DNA of 64,000 bases. Origin: Pseudophaeobacter profundi (GTDB lineage: Bacteria > Pseudomonadota > Alphaproteobacteria > Rhodobacterales > Rhodobacteraceae). This document shows, piece by piece, positions 28,500 to 36,293 of the stretch. The position numbers and the translations under genes were made by a program. The notes beneath the pieces are model-generated. The model was given only the letters and a program-made list of their open reading frames with translations. It was not told the origin of the DNA and did not search any database. Location: contig NZ_JARJEF010000002.1 in NCBI RefSeq assembly GCF_029697505.1, positions 124,001 through 188,000 on the forward strand, in the 5' to 3' direction. Within the stretch, counting starts at the first letter, position 1; the number at the start of each line of letters is the position of its first letter.

Positions 28500-28670
28500 T
28501 CAACCGCCGGCAGCAGCTTTTGCTACTGTCGCTGCACCTGCAGCAACCGCACCAATGACTGCAACCTTGCTGGCGGTTTTGGCGGTGGTATTTGTGGTGT
28601 CAGCAACCTTGTCAGCGGTGCTGCAGGCAGAGATCAACGCAACAAGTGTCAATACGGAGACAATCTTCAT
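28500..28670 (-). CDS. Small predicted lipoprotein (56 residues)
   Basis: A short frame beginning MKIVSVLTLVALISACS: a basic start, a hydrophobic core and a lipobox LISA-C with Cys16, the classic signal for signal peptidase II and lipid attachment. The mature part of 41 residues is rich in Thr, Ala and Lys (ADKVADTTNTTAKTA), ending in a glycine/alanine-rich, mildly hydrophobic tail. It resembles small entericidin-like or other short alphaproteobacterial lipoproteins in build, but no homology is claimed. The ribosome binding site is weak. A GC hairpin follows the stop, supporting a real transcription unit. Confidence 0.55.
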   Translation of the reverse strand: MKIVSVLTLVALISACSTADKVADTTNTTAKTASKVAVIGAVAAGAATVAKAAAGG

Positions 28671-28752
28671 AGTCTTTTATTCTCATAAAGTTAGTGTTTC
28701 TACATAAGCTCGAAAGCCTCAATCTCTATGCATCATTCTTAGGCACAAGCAA

Positions 28753-28917
28753 GGCTTTGTTGCACAAATAATGTGCTGGATTCCCTCTGTGAATTCAGCA
28801 TGGTAGCTGGCCGGCATGAGCAGTTGGTCCCCTACGACGTACAAGGCCTGGAACTGGCCTTCGTACAACACGGCGCTAGAGCAGCGCGGTTCGCTATTGA
28901 TCTGGTTTGATCCTGAG
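28753..28917 (+). mobile_element. IS5-family insertion sequence, left-end remnant with transposase N-terminus
   Basis: Position 28753-28769 reads GGCTTTGTTGCACAAAT, which matches the terminal inverted repeat seen in IS5-family (IS903-type) elements. An ATG at 28816 then opens 34 codons that look like the start of the matching transposase (TTYKAWNWPSYNTALEQRGS followed by LLIWFDPE). The frame then leaves transposase sequence at about 28917 and the rest of the element, including the right end, is absent. Confidence 0.72.
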
Positions 28918-29099
28918 ATACGGTCGATGAGATCGTCTGGCGCCACTATGAAAACACCGTGACGGGTACTCTCGAGCAAGTGCTCGAGGCAAACCGGGGG
29001 CTGGCAGATCTGGGGCCGGTCCTGCCGGTTGGCACTGTCGTTTTGCTGCCAGTGTTTGAGAAAACAAGAGAATCCGAGAGCGTGAGCCTATGGGACTAA
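28917..29099 (+). pseudogene. Phage tail protein X (P2 gpX-like), 5' truncated
   Basis: Sixty codons without a start match the tail of P2-type tail protein X, a small LysM-like tail-tube or tail-completion protein: DTVDEIVWRHYENTVTGTLE, then VLEANRGLADLGPVLPVGT, ending SLWD. The first residues (normally M...GDT) are missing because the IS5 remnant is joined here. The stop overlaps the start of the next phage gene (ATG at 29090), as in intact P2-like tail operons. Confidence 0.75.
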
Positions 29100-29401
29100 T
29101 CGATTTTTTGCCCATGTTCCGTGTCGAGGTGGATGGCAAGAACATCAGCAAGGCTCTGGCGCCGCGCATGTCGAGCCTGACAGTAACAGATGGGGCCGGG
29201 GTCCAATCCGATCAGGTGACAATGACCCTAATCCCGCGCCATTTCCGGTCCTATGTCGATGAGGCTTGGTTGATCACGCGGGCGGTTCACATGCTGGACA
29301 GCGGCGGCTACCGCACCAGCATTGCCGCTGAACCGGTGGCGGAAGACAGGTCGATTGCCTCAGTTCTGTCCTCTAGGTCGGCGTTGAAAGATGTAAGGTA
29401 A
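29090..29401 (+). pseudogene. Phage late control / tail protein D (P2 gpD-like), internally deleted
   Basis: The 103-codon frame joins the N-terminal part of gpD (FRVEVDGKNISKALAPRMSS, then LTVTDGAGVQSDQVTMTL) directly to its C-terminal part (AWLITRAVHMLDSGGYRTSI). Intact gpD proteins are about 320-350 residues, so some 230-250 internal residues are gone although the frame is kept. gpD is a baseplate hub component. The gene cannot be functional in this form. Confidence 0.72.
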
Positions 29402-29432
29402 AAACCCACTCACACTTGCTCTGTTCGTTTCT

Positions 29433-29444
29433 GTTACATGTAAC
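29433..29444. repeat. 12-bp palindrome GTTACATGTAAC
   Basis: A perfect palindrome between the prophage debris and the 3' end of tRNA-Arg. It could be a protein-binding site; nothing else supports a role. Confidence 0.3.
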
Positions 29445-29486
29445 AACAAACTACGAGAACTGGGATTTGCTAAGTCATTGGAAAAA

Positions 29487-29563
<77 letters not shown>

Positions 29564-29711
29564 TTTTGGTAGGGCGGGTATAGCGGCCAGGCCAATGCAC
29601 CGCAATGGGAAAAACTTCTTCCTTTTGGAAAAAACACCTAGGTAATCTGGCGGCCGGAGGCATGTCCTATGGACCTTGCTCTGGACTTTTACATCAGGAA
29701 GTTGGTGAAAG

Positions 29712-29743
29712 AAAAAGGCCCAACTGCATATGCAATGGGCCTT
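29712..29743 (-). terminator. Rho-independent terminator after the MepK-like gene
   Basis: On the minus strand AAGGCCCA pairs with TGGGCCTT around a 13-base loop containing TGCATATGCA, followed by a T-run (the AAAAA at 29712-29716). Confidence 0.8.
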
Positions 29744-29826
29744 GCCTCATTTCGAACGGGCTGGGATGGCCTGTCACAGAAAGATATGATTTGTGGGCCC
29801 GCAATGACACGAGCGCAAGCGCGGGA

Positions 29827-30396
29827 TTAGCCGCTCCAGCTGCGCACAATGCCACAGTCCATGTGAACAAAGTTAGAGCCGCGGTACTTTCCAACGCCAC
29901 CGGCGCGACAGGCCTTTGCGGCGTTTGCCATTTGCCCAACAGAGCGCGATGCGAGACGCAGATCGGCGGCCTGACCGCGCATATGCAGCGAATTCTTTGC
30001 AACGCCGCGGGACCGCCTGCGCAGCATCGCGTTGGTTTTGGGGCTGCGGTAGCCCGACAGCATCATGTAGGGTTCGTCTACATCCAACAAGTTGTGAGAG
30101 GCTGCCATGATATCAATGGTACGCAGATCGATGGATATGGTTTCATCGGTGCGCCAGTCACGCATGAAATGGTTAATCTCTTTCACGGCGTCCTTGATAT
30201 AGTCGCCGTCGATCCAATAGACCATGTCGATGCGCTCGCCCGTTCGGCCAGAGAACATCCGGATGCGGCGAATATCGCCGCCGCCACGCAGGAAGCCTGC
30301 TGCTTTGGAAAAAGTAGGTGTTGCTGCAACTGCTGTTGCAGCAAACGCGCCCAACAGTGCCCTCCGGGTCATGCCCGTCTTGGTGATTTCTGCCAT
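29827..30396 (-). CDS. MepK/YcbK-like murein endopeptidase (DUF882, peptidase M15 fold)
   Basis: A 189-residue exported protein. The N terminus has a twin-arginine-like signal (TRRALLGAFAATAVA), common in this family. The metal-site pattern of M15 peptidases is visible: SGYRSPKTNAMLR, then SLHMRGQAADLRL with the first His and Asp, and FVHMDCGIVRSW with the last His. E. coli MepK cleaves 3-3 cross-links made by L,D-transpeptidases; here the gene lies 353 bp from and divergent to an LdtD-like transpeptidase, which fits this role. A terminator follows. Confidence 0.9.
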   Translation of the reverse strand: MAEITKTGMTRRALLGAFAATAVAATPTFSKAAGFLRGGGDIRRIRMFSGRTGERIDMVYWIDGDYIKDAVKEINHFMRDWRTDETISIDLRTIDIMAASHNLLDVDEPYMMLSGYRSPKTNAMLRRRSRGVAKNSLHMRGQAADLRLASRSVGQMANAAKACRAGGVGKYRGSNFVHMDCGIVRSWSG

Positions 30397-30749
30397 GTGT
30401 AACTACGCCATCCCGAACGAGTTTAGTCCTGCCTATGTCCGATGTTACGGACCTGCTAAGTTTTTCTGTGGGTTGTATGCCACAGGGCGGAAGATTTACC
30501 AAGTTCCGTTTTACGCCAAATATGATTGCTGCATTTTATCGGCAAAAATTTGCGCAAAGGGGGACGATTGGTTAATTTTTCCCCTAAGAGACAGGTCAAT
30601 TACGCTGTTTATGCGACTGCATCGCACCAGTCTGAGATTGTCACATCATGGTTTCGCAAATGTGAATGGACTTTCCCCCCTGCCTTTCACCAAAATTTCA
30701 TGTAGCTGCCCTGATAATTGTTGCGCATCGCTGTTGAGGACCAAATATT
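30397..30749. other. Divergent intergenic region between mepK-like and ldtD-like genes
   Basis: About 353 bases, more AT-rich than the neighbours. It must hold both divergent promoters. I see no gene, no strong hairpin and no operator I can name. Confidence 0.5.
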
Positions 30750-32375
30750 ATGACCAAACCGCACACCCCGAGCCGTTCTGCCCGGTTGAAATACGGGCTT
30801 TTTGCTCTGGCCCTGAGCGGGATCGGCAGTCTTGGGGTTGGCTCATCGGTTGCCGCGCAGTCGACGGCCTTTCGTCAGGCCGTTGCCGAGCAGGCCTCGG
30901 TTAACGATGCGGTTGCGCAATTCTATCGTGACACCACCTATGCACCGCTTTGGACGGGCTCGGATGAGGCGGCAGCCATGCGCCGCGCCGCGCTGTTGCG
31001 GGCGCTGGAAGATGCCACCAGCCATGGTTTGCCGGATCAGTCCGCTACAGTGGCAGATCTGGTAGGGCAGATGCGCGCCGCCCGTACCGCCCGTGACTTT
31101 GGCCAGGTTGAAGCCGCGCTGAGCACCGCCTTTGTTACCTATGCCGCGATGCTGCAGACTGGCATGTTAAAACCATCGTCGATTGATGATGGTATGGTCC
31201 GCACCCGGCCAAGCCATGACGGCGTCGCCGCGCTGAACGGTCTGCGCACAGCACAGCCCTTTGCCTATCTGCGCAATTTGGTGCCGACATCTTCGCAGTA
31301 CCGCGCCCTGATGCGTGAAAAGCTGCGGCTGGAACAATTGATCGCAGCGGGCGGATGGGGCCCAACGGTACCTGGCAGCAAGCTGGAACCCGGCGATCGG
31401 GGGCAGCAGGTAATTGCCCTGCGTGATCGCCTTATTGCCCTGGGCTATATGGAGCGCAGCGCCACTGCCAGCTATGACAATGATATCGAGCGCGCTGTGC
31501 AGCAGTTCCAGTCGGATCACGGGCTGGAAGAGGATGGCGTCGCCGGTGCCGGCACCCTGAAAGAGATCAATCGCCCTGTACGGGATCGCCTGAAATCGGT
31601 CATCATCGCGATGGAGCGTGAGCGCTGGCTATCGCCGGATCGTGGCGCGCGCCATGTGCTGGTGAACCAGACCGATTTCACCGCCAAGATTGTCGATAAT
31701 GGCGATGTGACCTTTGAAACCCGCTCCGTCATTGGCAGCACTCAGTCGGATCGCCGCTCGCCCGAGTTTTCGGATATGATGGAGCATATGGTGATCAATC
31801 CCAGCTGGTATGTGCCGCGCTCGATCATCACCAAGGAATACCTGCCCAAGCTGCGCAACAATCCCAATGCGGTGGGCCATATCGAGATCACCGATAATCG
31901 CGGTCGCGTGGTCAGTCGCGCCAATACCGATTTCTCGCAGTTTACCGCGCGCAACTTTCCCTATGCGATGCGCCAGCCGCCCAGCCGCAGCAATGCGCTT
32001 GGCCTCGTCAAGTTCATGTTTCCAAACAAATACAACATCTACCTGCACGATACGCCGCAAAAAAGCCTGTTCAAACGGGAAGTGCGCGCCTTTTCGCATG
32101 GCTGTATTCGCCTGGCCCAGCCCTTTGAATTTGCTTATGCGTTGCTGGCCCGACAGACCGAAGACCCATCTGCCTTTTTCAACCGGATCCTGAAGTCCGG
32201 CAAGGAAACCAAGGTTGAGCTGGAGCAGAAGGTGCCTGTTCACATTATCTATCGAACCGCATATGTGTCCAACAAAGGCCGGGCCGAGTTCCGCCGGGAT
32301 GTCTATGGGCGTGATGCCAAGGTTTGGGCCGCATTGGAGCGGGCCGGGGTGGCACTGCCAGACGTCCAGGGCTAA
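30750..32375 (+). CDS. L,D-transpeptidase, LdtD (YcbB) type
   Basis: A 541-residue periplasmic enzyme that makes 3-3 cross-links in peptidoglycan. A signal peptide or anchor is at about residues 10-33 (LFALALSGIGSLGVGSSVAA). A peptidoglycan-binding domain spans about 205-270 (GDRGQQVIALRDRLIALGYM, then VQQFQSDHGLEEDGVAG). The YkuD catalytic domain follows from about 300 and contains HGCIRLAQPFEF with His450 and Cys452 as the active residues. Length and domain order match YcbB rather than the short Ldt proteins. The ATG follows GAGGA. It precedes lpxD by 46 bp. Confidence 0.93.
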   Translation: MTKPHTPSRSARLKYGLFALALSGIGSLGVGSSVAAQSTAFRQAVAEQASVNDAVAQFYRDTTYAPLWTGSDEAAAMRRAALLRALEDATSHGLPDQSATVADLVGQMRAARTARDFGQVEAALSTAFVTYAAMLQTGMLKPSSIDDGMVRTRPSHDGVAALNGLRTAQPFAYLRNLVPTSSQYRALMREKLRLEQLIAAGGWGPTVPGSKLEPGDRGQQVIALRDRLIALGYMERSATASYDNDIERAVQQFQSDHGLEEDGVAGAGTLKEINRPVRDRLKSVIIAMERERWLSPDRGARHVLVNQTDFTAKIVDNGDVTFETRSVIGSTQSDRRSPEFSDMMEHMVINPSWYVPRSIITKEYLPKLRNNPNAVGHIEITDNRGRVVSRANTDFSQFTARNFPYAMRQPPSRSNALGLVKFMFPNKYNIYLHDTPQKSLFKREVRAFSHGCIRLAQPFEFAYALLARQTEDPSAFFNRILKSGKETKVELEQKVPVHIIYRTAYVSNKGRAEFRRDVYGRDAKVWAALERAGVALPDVQG

Positions 32376-32421
32376 ATTGGGGGCCGGTTTTACTGCGTGA
32401 CGCCTGGAAAGGGCCCTCAAT

Positions 32422-33495
32422 ATGTATACAGTTCGCGAGATTGCTCGCTCTCTTGATCTGACCGCCGAAGGGGATCTGGATCTTGTGATCATTCGCGCGG
32501 CCGAGCCGCAGGATGCAGGTCCGCAGGATCTGGCGATGGCGACCTCTGCCAAATACAGTGAAAACCTGTCGCAGGGCAGCGCCCAGGTGGCGCTGCTGTG
32601 GCAGGGGGCCGATTGGCAGGCGATGGGGCTGAAGGCGGCAATCTTTGCGCCGCGTCCCCGCATGGCGCTTGGCGGGGTTTCAACCCTGCTGGACCGTGGA
32701 CAGGGGTTCGAAACGGGCATTCACCCCACGGCTGTTGTACATGAAACTGCCGTGCTGGGGGATGATGTATCGGTCGGACCGCTGAGCATCATTGCCGCAG
32801 GTGCCAAGATCGGTGCCGGATCGGTGATCGGACCGCATTGCTACATCGGGGCAGAGGTCGAGATCGGCGCGCAGGCGCAGCTGCGCGAGATGGTTTCCAT
32901 TGGTGCCCGCGCCCGCATCGGTGATCGGTTTCGCGCCCAGCCCGGTGCCCGGATTGGCAGCGACGGTTTTTCCTATGTCACCCCCGAGGTTTCAGGCGTT
33001 GAAAATGTCCGCAAGACGGTCGGCGATCAGGGCGAAGCACAAGCCCAGAGCTGGATGCGCATTCATTCACTGGGAGCGGTCAGCATTGGCGATGACGTGG
33101 AGCTGGGCGCCAATTGCACCATCGACAATGGCACCATTCGCGACACGGAAATTGGCAGCGGCAGTAAATTGGACAATCAGGTGCATGTGGGTCACAACAC
33201 CCGGATTGGGCGCGATTGCCTGCTCTGCGGTCAATGCGGGATTTCGGGGTCGGTAAACATAGGCAACAATGTTGTGCTGGGCGGCCAATGTGGCGCGGCC
33301 GACAATATCTTTATTGGCGACGGGGTGATTGCGGGGGGCGCGACCAAGATTATCTCTAACGTGCCTGCGGGCCGCGTGGTCATGGGCTATCCGGCGGTAA
33401 AGATGGAAACCCATACTGAAATCTACAAGGCACAGCGGCGCTTGCCACGTTTGATGCGCGATATCGAAAATCTGAAAAAGGCTGTTTTCAAATAG
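32422..33495 (+). CDS. lpxD: UDP-3-O-acylglucosamine N-acyltransferase
   Basis: A 357-residue enzyme that adds the N-linked hydroxy fatty acid to lipid A precursor, taking it from an acyl carrier protein. The N-terminal uridine-binding domain (residues 1-100) precedes a left-handed beta-helix of hexapeptide repeats (IGAGSVIGPHCYIGAEVEIG and on). The catalytic region reads HSLGAVSIGDDVELGANCTI and QVHVGHNTRIGRDCLLCGQC, with the active His in HVGHN. Next come an acyl carrier protein and a ketoacyl synthase, which may feed it. This copy is away from the usual lpxD-fabZ-lpxA cluster, so another copy may exist elsewhere. Confidence 0.92.
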   Translation: MYTVREIARSLDLTAEGDLDLVIIRAAEPQDAGPQDLAMATSAKYSENLSQGSAQVALLWQGADWQAMGLKAAIFAPRPRMALGGVSTLLDRGQGFETGIHPTAVVHETAVLGDDVSVGPLSIIAAGAKIGAGSVIGPHCYIGAEVEIGAQAQLREMVSIGARARIGDRFRAQPGARIGSDGFSYVTPEVSGVENVRKTVGDQGEAQAQSWMRIHSLGAVSIGDDVELGANCTIDNGTIRDTEIGSGSKLDNQVHVGHNTRIGRDCLLCGQCGISGSVNIGNNVVLGGQCGAADNIFIGDGVIAGGATKIISNVPAGRVVMGYPAVKMETHTEIYKAQRRLPRLMRDIENLKKAVFK

Positions 33496-33543
33496 GGAAT
33501 CAGCCGCTACATCTGCCAGGACATCACAGATCAGGGGGCCGAA

Positions 33544-33801
33544 ATGAGCACTCGAGACAAGGTCATCGCAATTGTTGCGGAACAGGCGCTTTTGGCGCCA
33601 TCGGATGTAACCCTTACCAGCACCTTGGACGATCTTGGGATCGACAGCATGGGCCTGGTAGAGTGCATTTTTGCCATCGAAGAAGAATTTGATATCTCTA
33701 TCCCCTTTAATGCAAATACCCCGGATGAGAGCGATTTTGACATTTCGAACGTTGCTGCAATCATCGCTGGGATTGACAAGCTGGTGTCACAGAAAACGTG
33801 A
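33544..33801 (+). CDS. Specialised acyl carrier protein
   Basis: An 85-residue acidic protein with the phosphopantetheine site DDLGIDSMGLVE (Ser35). The second helix (CIFAIEEEFDISIP) fits the ACP fold. It differs from the housekeeping AcpP pattern (DSLDTVELVMALEEEF), including Met after the serine, so it is probably a dedicated carrier. It lies between lpxD and a ketoacyl synthase, with short gaps (48 and 31 bp), in one transcript. A link to lipid A or another special acyl chain is inferred from the position only. Confidence 0.9.
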   Translation: MSTRDKVIAIVAEQALLAPSDVTLTSTLDDLGIDSMGLVECIFAIEEEFDISIPFNANTPDESDFDISNVAAIIAGIDKLVSQKT

Positions 33802-33832
33802 TATAAGCGCCTGAACATTAAGGGACAGATCC

Positions 33833-35041
33833 ATGAAGCGCGTTGTCATTACCGGGGCAGGGACGATCAATGCCCTGGGCCATTCGGTCGCTGCCACCTT
33901 TGCGGCAATGCGCGAAGGTCACTGTGGCATTGGCCCGCTGGAGTTTCGCGATGTTGAACGGCTTGCCATTCGAATCGGTGGCCAGGTGCACGGGTTCGAG
34001 GCCGAGGGCCGGTTCAATCGCCAACAGATGAGCCTCTATGACCGGTTTACCCAGTTCACCCTGATTGCTGCCAAAGAGGCGATTGCCCAATCGGGCCTGG
34101 AATTCCATGGCGAGCTTTCCGCCAAATCCGGTGTTGTGCTGGGCACTGCGGGTGGCGGCGTTTCGACCTGGGATGATAATTATCGTTCAGTCTATGAAGA
34201 CGGTAAAAATCGGGTGCATCCCTTTGTGGTTCCCAAGCTGATGAACAATGCGGCCGCTAGCCATGTCTCGATGGAATTCAACCTCAAAGGCCCCAGTTTC
34301 ACCGTTTCCACTGCCTGTGCGTCTTCGAACCACGCCATGGCGCAGGCCTTTCAGATGGTGCGCTCGGGCATGAGCGCGGCAATGGTGACGGGCGGATCGG
34401 AATCCATGCTGTGCTTTGGTGGCGTCAAGGCCTGGGAAGGGCTGCGGGTAATGTCAAAAGAGGCCTGCCGCCCCTTCAGTGCTAACCGAAATGGAATGGT
34501 ACAGGGCGAAGGGGCCGGCATTTTTGTGTTTGAAGACTACGATCATGCCCGCGCGCGTGGCGCAGAGATCCTCTGCGAAGTGCTTGGCTTTGCAATGTCT
34601 TCGGATGCCTCTGACATTGTGATGCCCAGCAAGCAGGGCGCGGCGCGGGCGATTGCCGGCGCATTGAAAGATGGCGGCATCAACCCTGAACAGGTTGGCT
34701 ACATCAATGCTCATGGCACCGGTACCGTCGCCAATGACAAAACCGAATGTGCCGCCGTCGCCGATGTCTTTGGTCCGCATGCGGATCGCTTGATGATCTC
34801 TTCGACTAAATCCATGCATGGCCATCTGATCGGCGGCACCGGCGCGGTCGAATTGCTGGCCTGTATCATGGCCCTGAAAGATGGGGTGATTGCCCCGACA
34901 ATCAGCTATGAAGAGCCGGACCCGGAATGCGCGCTAGATGTGGTGCCCAATACCGCCCGCGATGCGCGGGTCGAGGTGGCCCTGTCTAATGCCTTTGCCT
35001 TTGGCGGGTTGAACGCGGTACTGGCCCTGGGGCGGGTTTGA
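33833..35041 (+). CDS. Beta-ketoacyl-ACP synthase II-like (FabF family)
   Basis: A 402-residue condensing enzyme with the thiolase fold. The active Cys162 lies in TVSTACASSNHAMAQA, and both histidines are present: His294 in NAHGTGTVANDKTE and His331 in MHGHLIGGTGAVE. All three residues for decarboxylative condensation are therefore intact. The gene follows the specialised acyl carrier protein and lpxD, and ends the operon at a terminator. It may extend or start an unusual fatty acid for lipid A, comparable in idea to the rhizobial AcpXL group, but this is inference. Confidence 0.9.
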   Translation: MKRVVITGAGTINALGHSVAATFAAMREGHCGIGPLEFRDVERLAIRIGGQVHGFEAEGRFNRQQMSLYDRFTQFTLIAAKEAIAQSGLEFHGELSAKSGVVLGTAGGGVSTWDDNYRSVYEDGKNRVHPFVVPKLMNNAAASHVSMEFNLKGPSFTVSTACASSNHAMAQAFQMVRSGMSAAMVTGGSESMLCFGGVKAWEGLRVMSKEACRPFSANRNGMVQGEGAGIFVFEDYDHARARGAEILCEVLGFAMSSDASDIVMPSKQGAARAIAGALKDGGINPEQVGYINAHGTGTVANDKTECAAVADVFGPHADRLMISSTKSMHGHLIGGTGAVELLACIMALKDGVIAPTISYEEPDPECALDVVPNTARDARVEVALSNAFAFGGLNAVLALGRV

Positions 35042-35214
35042 CGCAGCCTGAAACATGTGCGCCAACCTGGGCCGCAGTATTGCGCCGCTGAAATATGTAA
35101 GACCAAATAGGGAAAGCCCGCCGCGCGAGCGTAGATGAACGCGCTCCCCTCTCGTCTAGGTGCTACGCTGGAGTATACCATTCGGGGTGCTTGTCAGCTT
35201 GCCTTGCAAAATCA

Positions 35215-35253
35215 AAGCCACCAAAGGGGAAACCCGATGGTGGCTTGTTCTTT
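35215..35253 (+). terminator. Rho-independent terminator after the KAS gene
   Basis: AAGCCACC pairs with GGTGGCTT; a small GGG/CCC hairpin sits inside the loop. The stem is followed by GTTCTTT. Confidence 0.75.
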
Positions 35254-35312
35254 GCCCGGCAGCCCCAGATAGGCGGGCGCTGCCAAAGGTGGTTTTGTTT
35301 TAGATCAGGCGG

Positions 35313-35933
35313 TTACTGCGTGACCACGTCAACAACATCAAATCCGGCGGTAAAGCCCTTGAGCGACATCTTCATTTCAACCAGCTGATCGGGGGCTGGG
35401 GCAGGGCGCAGAGACAAAACTGCCTCGCTACCGCGTTTGAAAGTGTCGATATCTGCCTGTGTCAGACCGATCTGCGCGACGCAGCCCAGCGGATTACAGA
35501 ACGAGTAGTTATAGCGCTTGCCAGGCGCGCCATCGACCGACAGGGTCAGGGCGGCGGGCAACAGGGTTTCCAGCGGCACGATGATGGTGGCCCCGGCAAC
35601 GGCCTGGCCGCCTGGCTGGTCAATGCGGAACAGCGACACCTCGGCCATCGGGTTGCCGTTTGGATCGGTCAGGATCTGCAGCAAGGAACAGGGGTCTGTT
35701 TCTTCTTCGGTTTTGACGCAGGCCAGATCCCAATCACCATGGGTTTCCTTGGCGTAGCGATCACCAAGCTTGGGGGTACCATCATCAACAGGTTGGCCAA
35801 GGTCCAGGACCTGATCCGCCGACGATTCGGTGGCTGGGGCTTCAGGTGTTGTTTCACTGCTTTCCTGGGCGAAAACTGGGCTCGCCACCGCTATAAGTGC
35901 GGCCAGGGTCATCGGCGTAAGGGACTTGATCAT
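35313..35933 (-). CDS. Invasion-associated locus B (IalB) family protein
   Basis: A 206-residue exported protein. The signal peptide is MIKSLTPMTLAALIAVASPVFA in two parts, cleaved after FA. An acidic linker follows, then the IalB pattern: GDWDLACVKTEEETDPC, then MAEVSLFRI, IIVPLETLLPAALTLSVDG, RYNYSFCNPLGCVAQIGLT. The paired cysteines probably form disulphides. In Bartonella the family was linked to red-cell invasion, but in free-living marine bacteria its role is unknown. The ATG at 35933 is preferred over a GTG at 35951 because GAGG precedes it and it opens the signal peptide. Confidence 0.88.
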   Translation of the reverse strand: MIKSLTPMTLAALIAVASPVFAQESSETTPEAPATESSADQVLDLGQPVDDGTPKLGDRYAKETHGDWDLACVKTEEETDPCSLLQILTDPNGNPMAEVSLFRIDQPGGQAVAGATIIVPLETLLPAALTLSVDGAPGKRYNYSFCNPLGCVAQIGLTQADIDTFKRGSEAVLSLRPAPAPDQLVEMKMSLKGFTAGFDVVDVVTQ

Positions 35934-36076
35934 GCATGCCTCATTTATCACAGGTCGTTTGCAATGGCTTTACCATGTTGCAGCAGGGGTGTCAGGCCAC
36001 AATCCCCGCCCGTGCCCAGAATAAGCGGGGAATTACCTGCAAGTTTAGTAACAAGTGAAGCGCTTGAACAAACAGC

Positions 36077-36106
36077 AAAAAAGGAAGCTCTCCGGCTTCC
36101 TTTTTT
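36077..36106. terminator. Bidirectional rho-independent terminator, orphan
   Basis: A 12-bp stem AAAAAAGGAAGC/GCTTCCTTTTTT with loop TCTCCG. No annotated gene ends here, which points to a short untranslated transcript. Confidence 0.88.
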
Positions 36107-36143
36107 GGTCTTACTCCCCGTCGGACTGGCCGACTTAGTTATT
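36077..36143 (-). ncRNA. Candidate small RNA of about 67 nt
   Basis: On the minus strand a promoter-like pair (36151-36179) is followed about 7 bases later by a short stretch that folds as GTCGG-CCAGT-CCGAC (36120-36134), a single-stranded linker GGGGAGTAAGACC, and the strong terminator hairpin at 36077-36106. Start point is estimated from promoter spacing. No reading frame of note is inside. Two hairpins joined by a purine-rich linker is a common small-RNA design; the family is not recognised. Confidence 0.5.
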
Positions 36144-36150
36144 GGATAGG

Positions 36151-36179
36151 ACGTTACGAAAGGCCTGTGTCTGGGTCAA
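36151..36179 (-). promoter_or_regulatory. Sigma-70-like promoter for the candidate small RNA
   Basis: Minus strand: -35 TTGACC (36174-36179), 17-base spacer, -10 TAACGT (36151-36156). Four or more of six positions match the consensus in each box and the spacing is ideal. Confidence 0.5.
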
Positions 36180-36293
36180 CATGCAATACGGAAAAAATCT
36201 GCCGTCCGGCCGCTTTAGTTGGATTTGAGCGTTTTACGCGCGTATTTCGCGATCGTCAGACTGGCCCTGCCCGATAAAGAGGCAGGGTTGGGG

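Noticed and set aside
27687-29486. Direct repeat of the tRNA-Arg 3' end marking attL/attR
   Set aside because: No second copy of the tRNA 3' end was seen in this interval, so attachment sites cannot be defined.
29605-30402. Plus-strand frame of 265 codons
   Set aside because: Antisense of the MepK-like gene, which carries a Tat-like signal and M15 metal-site residues.
31629-32720. Minus-strand frame of 363 codons
   Set aside because: Antisense of the L,D-transpeptidase and lpxD genes.
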